Source: Brachionus manjavacas
Lineage: Eukaryota > Rotifera > Eurotatoria > Ploima > Brachionidae
Reading direction: 5' to 3'
Assembly: GCA_019054805.1 (NCBI GenBank)
Contig: JAHQIY010000008.1
Span: 1,411,501-1,475,500 of the forward strand
DNA length: 64,000 nucleotides
A program made the translations under genes and the position numbers. Shown here piece by piece: positions 10,740-21,179 of the stretch. Below the pieces are notes generated by a model that worked only from the letters and a program-made list of their open reading frames with translations, was not told the DNA's origin and did not search any database. Position 1 is the first letter of the stretch. Each line of letters begins with the position of its first letter.

Positions 10740-12660
10740 TGTTTAAATAACCTCACTTTAGTCATACTTGAATTATTTGGATATTCATATTAGGAATAAT
10801 TATTCTTTTTATTTTAAATGATTTCGTAAATTTTTTTTAAATTTCGAAATAAAATAAATTAAATTAAAAATAAAAAGATAAATAGCTTAAAGCTAGTTAT
10901 TCAAAATTATCAAATGTATGCCTTTATTACATCTAATTTGTATATCTAAATAATTCAAGCATTACTAAAATGGTTTTTTTAGCGACCAAAAAATTCTGAT
11001 TTTTTTCAAAGATTAAAATAATCATTTTTTTATTTTTTTATTAAATCAAAACTTAATTTTTACAATAAAGTCAAAAATCTTTATCCTTTTCAGATTAAAA
11101 CAAATAAAATACTATAAATCCTATGAAATTATATTTATTCATCATTCTGAATATTACCGATTTATAGCATGTTTATAGTTTAAATTTTTTTGACAAATTT
11201 AAAAAATTCAATGTTTGATCCGTTTAAATAGCATCAAATATTCTTTAGAAAAATGAATAAAAAAAAATATTGTAAGATGGGGATATTATTTTATGTGTAA
11301 ACCGGGTGACAACTTTTGATAAGTGTTTTTTTTTCCTCATCAACATTAGATGTTTTAAATTACTTCTAAAAAAATCCAGGATCAATTAGTGAGATTTAGT
11401 CAAATTTGAATTAAAATTTAAGTAGTAAGACAGCCTAATTATTTGATGTGTGAACGGGGTGACAACTTTTAAAAATGCTTAGAAAATTGTTAATTTTCTG
11501 TAGGCATTGGGATTTTTTTTCTTAAAATAAGTAATTGAGTGTCCAGAGAATTTAAATAAAAAAACAGCTTGTAGAAAAAAAATATTTAATTCTAATTCTT
11601 TTTAAGTCAAAAAATAAAATTGGTCAAAATGGGTGATTTTCTATCAAATTATGTATATGGTTTAGGGTTTAAATCTCAGATATTTTAATTTTATTTAAAT
11701 CACCTTTTTTGCCATTTAATCTAAAAAATGTTCAACGAATTTGCTAAAGAAAAAAATATTAAATATTTTTAGACTGACTTTTTAAAGGGGTGAATTTTTG
11801 GGCCAATTCGGTTAATAGAGTATCACCCCATTAGGACCAAAATTCACACAATAAACCTTGAAAATAACTCATTTAACTCATATTAACCTTTGTAAAAATA
11901 CATGACCTAATAAGAACATTTATTAGGTTGACTGATTTGCTTTAATAGGAATTAAATTTATTATATTTTGCGCAATTTAAGAAAAAAATTTAAAAAATTA
12001 ATCAAATTAAATTGACACTTTTTTAAATTAATCAACTAATATAAGAAAATAATTTATTTTTAATAATTCGACAAAAAACAAAGTTTTGTTTGAGAGGTAA
12101 AACTTAAACTCCGCTAATCCTCAAATACAAATCATTTAACATGCACAACATAAGTAAAATAAAAAGGTATTTTAAAGATTTATTTGTTAAAAATGCTAAA
12201 AATTTTAATTTTCTTCTGTCTTTCAAGTAATTTATTTAAACTTTACTTATATTTATTCAACATTATTATTATAAAATAATTTTTTGGCTTAGCCCAAGAC
12301 AGATCTGAAATTCTTTTTAATAATCTTTTTTTAAATTTTGTAAACTTTCGATCCTCTTCTTATCACATTCGATTTCTCATATTCACATTATAAACCGAAA
12401 TTTAAATACTAATTGAAAATCTAAATTTTATTTTATTAACCAAATTTTAGTTAGCAGATAATTTTGGTTAGCTATTCTCTACTAAATTACTCATTCTCTT
12501 TTTTATATGAAAACACATCAAAACTAAATAATGTGTTTTAGTTACACTTGAATATTTTGGAAATTCAAATTATGTATAATTATTCTTTATGTTTTAAGTG
12601 ATTTCGTTAATTTTTTTTTTCTAAAATTTCGAAATATAACAAATTAAAATCGCAATAAAA
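10740..12660. other. Protease upstream region and non-coding spacer with internal duplicates
   Basis: No gene supported. The block at 10761-10870, just upstream of the protease start, resembles 12541-12650 (ACTTGAATATTTTGGAAATTC, then TAATTATTCTTTATGTTTTA, then GATTTCGTTAATTTTTTTT). Separately, 11277-11320 and 11437-11480 are a direct repeat containing GTGACAACTTTT. A third related tract near 11788-11840 (AAAGGGGTGA and CCAATTCGGTTA) resembles the inverted sequence at 41430-41470. Confidence 0.5.
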
Positions 12661-12947
12661 TGCTAAAATACTTGAACATTCCTGATCCAGATATTGAAAA
12701 AATTTCAGCATTAGAATTGAAAATGTGAATCAGAGAGATCGAATAAGATAAGAAATAGCTCGAATTTTTACACATGGTTAATCCGGATCTTGCTTAGACT
12801 TGAATTTCCATTCGAATATGTTATTTTCGGACTGACGTTTTTTAAAGGCTTCAAATTCTTTTTAACTTTTTTTATCCCCCAAAAAACTCATTTTTCTAAA
12901 AATACTTCCAAAATAACTTCATTAATATAAAATTATTTTAAAAAAAA

Positions 12948-13523
12948 TGATTGATCTCGAAGAGACATTTATTGAATCATCGATCGAAGATAAGAGTTTA
13001 TCTGCAACGAAATAGGCATTGAAATTGACAATCAGTCTAACACCTACAATTCTAATTTATTGGAGCGTTGAAATTATATTTAACAATTACAATGGTATGA
13101 AAACATTTTATTATTTACCACAGTTAACAGCTGATACCTGACAGGAAGCTGATCAATGAATATTTAAAAATGAGCCTAGAATTAAAATTGTATGAGATTT
13201 TGAAATTTATATAGTAGCTAATTCGGATAATACTGATCTAATGCTTGGTGAAATGTGTGATCTGATCGAGTGTGGAAAAGAAAGTTTTGAAAGCTACTAT
13301 GATATGTATTCGTTTGAAGAATATTCTTATTTAAATAGCAAGATACTAAGAGTCGAATTAAACAATTATAAATGAGAACTTAGCTCCTTTACTTGTAAAA
13401 ATTACTTGAAAGAATATACTTGCAGTGAAAAAAAATTGACTAAAATAGACTTCATTTTTATTTAAATCGGTTGCAAACCTAAAAGAGGACGCAAGCCTAA
13501 ATCTGGAGCTTGCAATCAAATAT
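12948..13523 (+). pseudogene. Internally deleted MULE gene remnant (start region plus AT-hook end)
   Basis: An interrupted plus-strand frame starts MIDLEETFIESSIEDKSLSA, nearly the same as the minus-strand frame starting at 42665 (MIYLEETFNESSIEDKSLSA), so both derive from one mobile gene. Middle parts include GEMCDLIECGKESFESYYDM. The 3' end encodes an AT-hook (LKRGRKPKSGACNQ, about 13478-13520), a common C-terminal feature of the MULE transposases in this window. Several stops show decay. A Merlin element begins 9 bases downstream. Assignment to MULE is an inference from the AT-hook and from the zinc-finger-like region in the sister copy. Confidence 0.5.
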
Positions 13524-13531
13524 GAGATTTC

Positions 13532-15444
13532 GGGTCTGTTAAAACTCAAGATCAATGATCTTCAATTTTCAAGATCAGTGAAATTCAAGATCAGATTTTT
13601 CAATTACTGATACTCATTTTAATTACCTGATATTGGTTTTCAAGATCAAAAAATAAGTGTTACAAAAATATATTTTAATTAAAATCAATTAAGAAACCAA
13701 TAAAAAAAAAATCTATGAAAATTGACAAGTTATTTATTTTTTTTTGGTCTTCCAACTTTTTTTTTTGATTTTAATGTTGTCTTTTGATTAACTATTTCAA
13801 CTACATGCTGATTAGGTTCAATATTTACATTTGAGATCGCTCTCAATTCACTAACCGGGAGGCTTCGATCTATTGATCTTGAAATCTCCATCACTCGATA
13901 CCGAGTACCAGTAGTACGATGCTCTAAATTATTGTTTGTACATAACTCTTGTATAACATTACGTTGATGATTATTTTAATCGCTTAGGAATCGGTACTCT
14001 TTATACTCATTTTTAAGTATTTGTTTGATAATCGATTCGACTGAACGCCTAAATTCATCTTCGTCGATTTGAGCAAGACTTTTTACAATACTTATTGACA
14101 ATTCTTCCTCCACTAAACTATTACTAACAACCTCGCTTCCAGTATCAACATTATCTTGAATCATAGCATAATCAAAATCAGAGATGTCACCATCTGGTAA
14201 AACTTTTTCAGATTCGCCTAAAGGACTATCCTCATCATCATCTACTACAAACTCAATATCCATTGACTCATCTACCTTTAAAGTCTCAAGTCCAATAGCA
14301 AGATTTTCAACATCATCAACGTCAACATTGAAGTTGTTAGTCTTGGCTATCAAATCTAAAACAGCACCAACAGCACCCGATCTAGTTAAATTCTGGTTAT
14401 GTCTCCAGCAATATTCGTCTAGGTAAGATTGTAAATACAGCCGATGAACACCTTTCATCTTCTTAAAAGCACTCTTAGCTGAGTTCCAGACTGACTCTAT
14501 ACCGTTTGTGTGGACCCCAGTTTTTGGGTCAACAAAATATAGGTCATGGTTAACCATTAAGTGAACATAGTTTTTATTCAGTTTTCTTATACGTTGGTAA
14601 GCCTTCCAACAATCACTGTGAATAATTGTATTTGGTAAAATGTGTCGGTAGATCAGATTCAATAAATTGACTGCGTCACGCTTGGGTACAATGAAAAACA
14701 GACACCTGTGGCTTTCTCTTTCATAAACGCCAAATACCCAAATCTGTTCACGTTTCAAGTCCTTGCCTTTATGATGCTTGACACGTATAAAAAGTGACTC
14801 ATCTATCTCGACTATGAGTCCATCACCTCCAAGTCGTATATTGGCTTTATCAAAGTCTTTTAAACAAATTAACCGCAGTCGCTGAGATATTTTGCTAATA
14901 GTTGGAATAGAAACACCTACTAAATCTTTAATGTCTTTTTGGAACATTTGAAAACACCAGTGTAAGATTATCTTTAACATTTTGACGAGGCCAACATCAA
15001 ACTCAGAGAAAAAACTGTTGTATCGGATTGACTTAGAACAACCACAAGTTGAACATCGCCATATATACTTGTCGGTTAGTGATGCTTTAGTGTCCCACTT
15101 CATGAGTTTATTATCTTTCTTACAATATGGCGCGGTACTTGAATTAATCGGTGAGCCTTCATAAAATTGGCTATTTTATCCATGTCACCAGAATTGATTA
15201 GCTCAGAAATTGTTTCGAGATCCATTTTTAATTTTTTTTTTGAAATGAAAAGAAAAAGAGAGAGAGAAAATGCAATTTTGAAACAAACTTGATTGTTAAA
15301 TGTAGCTGTTAATAATTAGTCTGATCTTGAAATTTATTAGTTGATATTGAAATTCAGTATCAGAAAATGTTAATTGAATAATTGATCTTGAATTTCACTG
15401 ATCTTGAAAATTGAAGATCATTGATCTTGAGTTTTAACAGACCC
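13532..15444 (-). mobile_element. Merlin DNA transposon, nearly complete
   Basis: A 1913-base element. TIRs are identical over 61 bases, starting GGGTCTGTTAAAACTC and containing repeated and inverted TCAAGATCA motifs that may bind transposase. Flanking 8-mers are GAGATTTC (13524-13531) and GAAATTTC (15445-15452), a one-mismatch target duplication as expected for Merlin (8-9 bases). Inside lies one transposase gene on the minus strand. The older A/T-rich neighbours and identical TIRs suggest fairly recent insertion, although the gene has a frame break. Confidence 0.92.
13976..15225 (-). pseudogene. Merlin transposase (IS1016/ISXO2-like DDE), one frameshift
   Basis: Cut-and-paste transposase. 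The likely start is the ATG at 15225 (MDLETISELINSGDMDKIAN). That frame stops near 15101, and the main frame is reached only through a +1 change at about 15120-15165. The main frame carries a zinc-binding segment (PYCKK followed by WRCSTCGC), then the catalytic core: VEIDESLF (first Asp), IHSDCWKAY (second Asp), and GVHTNGIESVWNSAKSAFKK with the third acidic residue. YLDEYCWRHN closes the ISXO2-like domain. The C-terminal 120 residues are acidic and variable. All three catalytic positions are intact, so the frame break is the main visible defect; sequencing error is possible. Confidence 0.88.
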
Positions 15445-15546
15445 GAAATTTCTTTATCTTTTAGACCTTATTTTGTCTAAAAAAAAAATTTCTCTATTAA
15501 AGAGTATTTTTATAAAAAAAAAAATTTAATTTTAGTCAAGTATTTT

Positions 15547-16119
15547 GGGTCTATTGCGTTATGTGATCACTGGTTCACATAAAAGGTTAACCAACTTACC
15601 CAACCTAAATGGGTGATCAGTTGTGTTCACTTATTAAGTGAACCAAAAATATGTGTACAAAAAAAATTATTACGAAAATCAAAATTTATTTTTTAATTTT
15701 TTTGAATTATAGGTGAAGCTGATATAAGCTTATCGCTCATTGTTTAAAAAATCTTTTTGATCAAGTTTTTAAAATTTAAAAAAGCGTTTAAATTTCTTTA
15801 ATTATTATTTCAAGCATTTTATTGTAATTTTAATATTTTTAGTGCGAAAGTTTTGCAATTTTTTAAAATAAGATGACTATTTATTAAAGCTAAAATTTTG
15901 AAAAATCAAATTTTTAATTACTTTGTCATAATTTTTTTGGTAAGTATCATTTTAAGTGAACACAATTTAATTTAGGTGATCATTTTGAAAAAAATTTTAA
16001 TTAATTAGTACACATATTTTTGGTTCACCTAATAAGTGAACACAACTGATCACCCATTTAGGTTGGGTAAGTTGGTTCACCTTTTATGTCAACCAGTGAT
16101 CACATAACGCAATAGACCT
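15547..16119. mobile_element. 573-base MITE with ~110-base TIRs and 8-base target duplication
   Basis: The left end GGGTCTATTGCGTTATGTGA matches the complement of the right end, with arms of roughly 110 bases (both include CACTGGTT, TTGGGTAAG or its complement, and TGATCA motifs). The 8-mer AGTATTTT flanks it exactly (15539-15546 and 16120-16127). No coding region. The first six bases, GGGTCT, are shared with the Merlin element 102 bases away, and the TSD length is the same, so it may be a Merlin-mobilised MITE. A hAT origin is the alternative. Confidence 0.85.
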
Positions 16120-16751
16120 AGTATTTTAATATCACAAAGAATGCAAAGAGAATTTTTAGAAAAATGATGATTTTTGGTGATAGAAAAATTCTAAACCTAT
16201 TTTATAATCGTAACATGTTAGAAAAATTGATAATTCAGGATAAAATTGTTGTGAATATGAGCTAGTCCGGATTAAAATATTTATTTCGGAAAGATTGTTT
16301 GGAATTTTGATTTAAAAAAAAAAGCAACTAATTTGAAAATATACAGATTTATTTTCTAAAAGAAAGACAAAGTGGTTAGGATTCCGGCCATCTAAATGAG
16401 AATCTGAATTATATAATTATTAATGAGAATCTGATTGTTCACATAATTGCTGAAATTTAATGCCATTTCAATCATGCATCGTATTCGTATTTCGGTATGA
16501 AAAGTTTCACTACCATAAAGTGCCATCGAGATAGCTCTAAATAGACAATTACCATCTCCGATAACACTAACTGGTATTAAATATTCATCAATGTTAATCC
16601 GATCAAGAATTTTTGCTGAGTTGGCAAATTCAAAATTTTTTATCTTGATTAATTAACAAAAACATATAAAAATAAATAATAAATTTTTTATATATAAGCA
16701 AAGAAAAAAAACAATTTACCGTATACAGGAAGTTTGTAGTTAACTAAAGGG

Positions 16752-17629
16752 GGGATTGTTGTTTTAGCATACCGCTAAAACTTTTTAACATACTAGCAAA
16801 ACTTTTCAGCATACCCATTTTTCATCCCAGCATACTTGCATTATTAACATACCAATTACCTTAATATCATACTAAAATCTGATTAACATACTTATAGTAA
16901 AAATAAAAAATTGAAAAAAAAATTTTTTTAAATTGCAAATTTTATTATTTTAAATGGAGTCCAGAAAACTACGGCAAAAAACCGTAATAAATTATAAAAC
17001 TAATCGTTCGTATAAAAAACGTAAACTAATACAGAACGATTCAAACGATTCGCTGAACGACGTAGACGACGAATTTAAAAGTTTAATGCCAAATCCAAAA
17101 AAAATCATCTCCAGATAGCAAGTGCAAACAATTCGCCAAAAAGTATTCGAAATGGGAATTTTTTGAGCAAGAAAATAAATATTCCTTCCTTTTCAAAGGC
17201 AGAGACGAGATAAAAATTGATCTTAAAGCTCCGTATTGCAATTGTAAATATTTTTTTTAATTTAAAATGTGTGGTCATTTGTTGGCAATAAGATACTTAG
17301 AAGAGTCTAATGATTTCGTGAACAAACCCAAGCGTGGCGGTCAAAAAAAAGCAGCGAGTGCATTGATTAAAAATTGATTTTTTTTTAATTATTTACTTTA
17401 TTGACTTGAATTTAATCCTTTTTTAATAAAAAACCAAATTTATTTAATAAATTTTTTTATTTCAAAAATTAGTATGTTAAACAGATTTTTAATTGTTTCA
17501 AAAAATTAGGTATGTTTTTCAGCTAAAAGTGTGCTAATAAGTATAGTGTGCTGGGATGAAATTCGGGTATGTTGAAAAGTTTTATTGGTATGTTAAAAAG
17601 TTTTGATAGTATGTTGGTCAAGTAGACCC
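16752..17629 (+). mobile_element. Internally deleted MULE carrying SWIM zinc-finger remnant
   Basis: An 878-base element bounded by a 9-base direct repeat ACTAAAGGG (16743-16751 and 17630-17638). The termini share the pattern GGGnnTnnTTG and then CATAC. The subterminal zones contain many copies of GTATGTT/AGCATAC in opposite orientations. Inside, a plus-strand frame starts MESRKLRQKTVINYKTNRSY (16954) and stops at about 17118. A following frame contains YCNCKYFF and MCGHLLAIRYLEE, a CxCx(n)CxH SWIM finger with one in-frame stop, then KRGGQKKAASALIKN. The transposase DDE core is missing, so it is a deletion derivative. Confidence 0.8.
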
Positions 17630-17639
17630 ACTAAAGGGT

Positions 17640-18835
17640 GATTTTTGAATTCGTCCTGATTTTCAATATAATAGCATTTAATCGCATCAGTATTTCTTAG
17701 AGAAAAGAATTTTTTAAGCTCAAAAAATATATTTCGTTCCTAATCAAAAATTAAAATAAATATTTTTTTGCTAAAATTAATCATAATAATTAAATACTTG
17801 AGTATTGTTTACTAATCTTCCAGGATTTCTGAAAGTATTATAGCTCAGAGATGACTCAATATTCAACGAGTAGGGTTGAGGAGCTTCGATCAGATCACTT
17901 GAGACACTAGTTGAAAACGTATTATGTGCAAAAGTTAAATGTACATGTCAAAAAAGAGAAATAAAACCATAATAGAGTTACTTAATTCTAGAAATAAATA
18001 AAACAAACTATGTTTACTTTCGGACAAATTTTGACCGAGAGCTCCAAAACAAATATTCATTTTTTATATGAGAATGTAGATATTTTAATTCTCTACAAAA
18101 CGATATGCAATAAAATTTTCAATTTTTTAAAATTAAAGAATTTTACTTAAAAAATACATTTTTAGTAATTTTTTTTTGTTTTTTAGCTATGAGCTTAAAA
18201 AAAAAGAGCTAGGAGACATTTTATTTTTCTGCAATAATGCTTTCATATTCTCAGCCTATTCTCTTTCATATAATTAGCGGTCGGAAGGTCAAGGTCTTAT
18301 CATTATCCTGGAAACATGTGGTCCGTTAACAGCAACTCAGGTATTGACTCGTTATTTCTAGTTTTAAAAGCCAAAAACAAGGTCTTATTGAGCAACTGAT
18401 ACTTTTGCGTAAAAGTTCATTAAATTCTCTACAAAATGGTTGGTGGTCGGCAGTTTTTAGATAATTCCTAATACTTTCCGACCGCGGTCCGTGTTTTAGT
18501 AAAAAAAAGGTGGTCCGTGTTTTAGCATAGGCCTTTTTAAGTCAGTTTACGTAATTTTATAAAAATTTTAGGATGATAAATGTAAATTCCCGTAAATTTC
18601 TGTTAGTATTTTACGGTAATTTACGTGAATTATTTTAAAATTTTGTCAAATAACTAAAATTAGCTTAAAATGTGACAAAATTTTTGAATCAACTCACTAC
18701 TGAATTTAAAATTTCTTACAACTGATTTTAGGAAGGGGTTAATTGTAAAAAAATGAAAATTATCCCCATTTAGATTTTAATTTTTTTACCATAACAGTCC
18801 GTGTCATTGTGCACAAAATAGAAAAATGCTGACAA
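17640..18835. other. Gene-free spacer with short repeats
   Basis: No gene supported. GGTCCGTGTTTTAG occurs twice (near 18486 and 18512). GCGGTCGGAAG near 18278 and CTTTCCGACCGC near 18474 are inverted, hinting at a decayed small inverted-repeat element (about 18275-18530). TTTACGTAA-type motifs lie at 18545-18640. Confidence 0.4.
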
Positions 18836-18838
18836 GAA

Positions 18839-18844
18839 TTTATT
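18839..18844 (-). terminator. Candidate polyadenylation signal
   Basis: AATAAA on the minus strand, 75 bases past the stop codon of the gene at 18919-19974. Confidence 0.45.
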
Positions 18845-18918
18845 AAAAAAAAGAAAGAAAAATTTAATAAATTAATTTCCAATGGAATAAAACATGATTT
18901 TGTAAATCAAAAATAAGC

Positions 18919-19974
18919 TCAATAATTTTCCAACTCTTTGGTCCATTTGTTTTTCCACTGAGAAAATTGTACAATCGGCTCCACATTGCTAGTTTTGTCC
19001 AAATTGCTAAAATTGAACTCGCTGCCGCTATTCTTAATGGGGGCAAGATTTTTTTTAGATGTCGAAGTAACAAGAACTTTATCTAAATAGTTGACTTTTT
19101 TTGGCTGACTTGTCTTATCTGATTTTTTATTATTTAATCTCAATTTATCAAGAATTTCCATGGCATTGTCAATGTGCTGACTGACCAGCATTTTCTTATG
19201 CATCTCAATATCAGGCAAAGTCTCTCTGCTGTCTGTTTCAGAAAACAATTCCGACTTAGAGTAGTACAAGCTATCTGTGAACTTGTTCTCATGGGCCATG
19301 TCTTTGGATGACGGTGGAGCCAAAAAAGATGACGACTGGCACAAACTTTTGCGAAACTGAGCCGTAGAAGTGCGAGAAATTTTCCCTCTACACTCGGGAT
19401 ACATGGTCTCTATCTCATTGATGATGGTGTCCTCTAGTGACTTCATCATAGCGTACTGGCCATCTCTGGACAGTGTGCTTCCAAACCTTGGACTTTTATT
19501 TTTATGAAAGCTCAAAGTGCTTTCATCGGTTGATTTTTTGCGCATCACGCCATCTGCTTCATAATCCTGGAGATCGCTTGAGCTAGGCGCCTCGAAGACC
19601 GACGCTCTTCGGCTCGGACAAGAGGAATACTTGAGTTGTTCGAACCTGTGCTTAAGCTCGTCATCCAAATACTTGGAAATGATGATGGATTTTTTTCTAT
19701 GACGATACTCTTTAAGAAAGTATTCCCGCTCTTTTTGGTTCATGTTATCATAGCTGATTGAGGAGGCTGACGAAAAGTCCGAGTCCTGGCCCGGATTGAA
19801 CACACTCAGTCTTCGATTCAGCTGCTCGGCCTTAGCGTAGATGTTGGGCAAAAATTTTGGACGCCGGTGAGCTAATTCGTTTAGTTGCCTTATCTTTATG
19901 AGGGTTTTGTTGGAAAATATTGGTTCGGAGAGAACGAGCTTTTTTGGATCTGTCAATGAATTTCTACGAGACAT
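18919..19974 (-). CDS. Unrecognised 351-residue Ser/Lys-rich protein
   Basis: Single-exon frame with much higher GC and better codon structure than its surroundings, so it is very likely a real gene. I do not recognise a family. The protein starts MSRRNSLTDPKKLVLSEP and is basic and serine-rich, with no signal peptide or membrane segment. Visible features: an RRP patch (38-40), a charged helix-prone region (QKEREYFLKEYRHRKKSIII, about 80-100), several RRxS/RKKS basophilic phosphorylation-type sites (RRNS, RRAS, RKKS), and a conserved-looking C-terminus (FSQWKNKWTKELENY). It may be an intracellular scaffold or cytoskeletal protein, but that is only an inference from composition. An upstream exon cannot be excluded; the ATG at 19974 follows an A/T-rich leader. 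Confidence 0.75.
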   Translation of the reverse strand: MSRRNSLTDPKKLVLSEPIFSNKTLIKIRQLNELAHRRPKFLPNIYAKAEQLNRRLSVFNPGQDSDFSSASSISYDNMNQKEREYFLKEYRHRKKSIIISKYLDDELKHRFEQLKYSSCPSRRASVFEAPSSSDLQDYEADGVMRKKSTDESTLSFHKNKSPRFGSTLSRDGQYAMMKSLEDTIINEIETMYPECRGKISRTSTAQFRKSLCQSSSFLAPPSSKDMAHENKFTDSLYYSKSELFSETDSRETLPDIEMHKKMLVSQHIDNAMEILDKLRLNNKKSDKTSQPKKVNYLDKVLVTSTSKKNLAPIKNSGSEFNFSNLDKTSNVEPIVQFSQWKNKWTKELENY

Positions 19975-19989
19975 ACTAAAAATAATAAA

Positions 19990-20395
19990 TGCTTTATAAA
20001 TAAACTCTAAATATGTTTAATTTTTATAGTGTTTGAATTAATCTGAAGGAATTAGCCCTCAGAAATTGTCAGCTTTGATCATACCTGGATACCTAGACAC
20101 CTCATTTGATAATTAGTTCTAAACAATAAGGTCTGTAAAGTGATGTAAATTAAAATTTGAATAATTTTCACTATTGCCTTAGTAATTAAGAAAACAAACT
20201 AAAAAATTGCCAATTTTTGAATTATTAATAAAGGAATTCTCGGAATATCTAACTCTTCAGGCTAATTAAAGGCTTCATAAGTCTCTAATCTAACTAATTA
20301 ATTAAATATTTATGTGCGCATGCGAAACCAGTGATACAGAGGAACATTTGCTAGTTTGTTTACATTTATTTATACTCATTTATTGCTGATTATTT
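19990..20395. other. Upstream flank of the 351-residue gene
   Basis: AT-rich sequence presumably holding the promoter. I see no clear TATA box or other motif worth calling. Confidence 0.3.
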
Positions 20396-20399
20396 TACC

Positions 20400-20440
20400 A
20401 AATAGCTCGGTACAGAAAACAAATAAATAAATAATAAATT
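20400..20440 (+). mobile_element. LINE 3' terminus, very short copy
   Basis: AGCTCGGTACAGAAAAC followed by (AAAT)n is the 3' end seen on longer LINE copies at 20571-20625 and 53416-53472. It is extremely 5'-truncated. Confidence 0.55.
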
Positions 20441-20559
20441 GAGAAATTAGCATGACCTAATGACAAATGTATAAAAGAAAAATCATGGACAATTTTTTTT
20501 TTTTTCTACCTAATTTTATTAACTTAAATTTTATTTTTATTTTATTTTTTTATTTTATT

Positions 20560-20625
20560 TTTAACTTATTCTGAAGGAGCTCTTACTCGGTACAGAAATC
20601 AAATAAATAAATAAATAAATGATTT
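20560..20625 (+). mobile_element. LINE 3' terminus, second short copy
   Basis: CTGAAGGAGCTCTTACTCGG, then TACAGAAATC and (AAAT)n. It matches the end of the LINE at 52170-53472 (CTGAAGGAGCTTTTGCTTGG). Only the terminal 60-odd bases remain. Confidence 0.6.
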
Positions 20626-20684
20626 ATTTTATTTAGCAAGATTCAGTCTCATGTGAAATATGGTAAAATCATGATTTCCATGTC

Positions 20685-21178
20685 TTATGATGTCCCATTC
20701 AATAGATGCCAGGCTGGTGAGTTTAGAATCAAGATTTTCCGAATATCCCACTCCATTGTGTAGTTGCTACTTATCATTTCCTCTTTTTCTTTTCATAACC
20801 TATGAATACTTGGACATGTAACACCTGTCATTCCTTATTTAAAATTATCTTTTATAATTAAATTAGTTTTTATTTTATTTTACTTTAAATTTTTTATTAC
20901 ATTTATTCCAGACTTGTTTTTAAGTCACAGTCATGACTTGACTTAAAATTTTTTTTTAATAAACTTTTTTATTTAATAAAAATTTTAACAAACTTTGATT
21001 TGAATTTTTTTCTATTTATTTATTCATTTAAAATTAAGTAAGACTGGAGTTCGATAAAATTTAAGCCATTGACTTGACTTGACTTATGACTTAAAAACAA
21101 CTCTAAATTATTCTATTTATTTTTACTTTTATTTAATCTGTAGGACCTTTAGCTCGGTTCAAATGAGCAAATAAATAA
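20685..21178 (+). pseudogene. LINE 3' fragment carrying a nested hAT-type MITE
   Basis: The left part (GATGTCCCATTCAATAGATG to ACTCCATTGTGTAGTTGCTA) is a diverged copy of the ORF2 C-terminus found at 41105-41300 and 53061-53280. The right part ends GACCTTTAGCTCGGTTCAAA plus (AAAT)n. A 197-base MITE interrupts it at 20909-21105. Confidence 0.6.
20909..21105. mobile_element. hAT-type MITE, 197 bases, 8-base target duplication
   Basis: The ends are CAGACTTGTTTTTAAGTCA and TGACTTAAAAACAACTCTA (inverted). Flanking 8-mers are ATTTATTC (20901-20908) and AATTATTC (21106-21113), one mismatch. Internally AAGTCAAGTCAAGTCA-type repeats occur. Related ends lie at 42850, 50555, 50790 and 60568, so this is a multi-copy family in the window. 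The 8-base TSD and CAGnnTTG terminus suggest hAT. Confidence 0.72.
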
Positions 21179-21179
21179 A

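Noticed and set aside
14184..14426. Ser-rich plus-strand frame inside the Merlin gene
   Set aside because: Complement of the acidic transposase C-terminus; the Ser/Thr richness is produced by reversed Asp/Glu codons.
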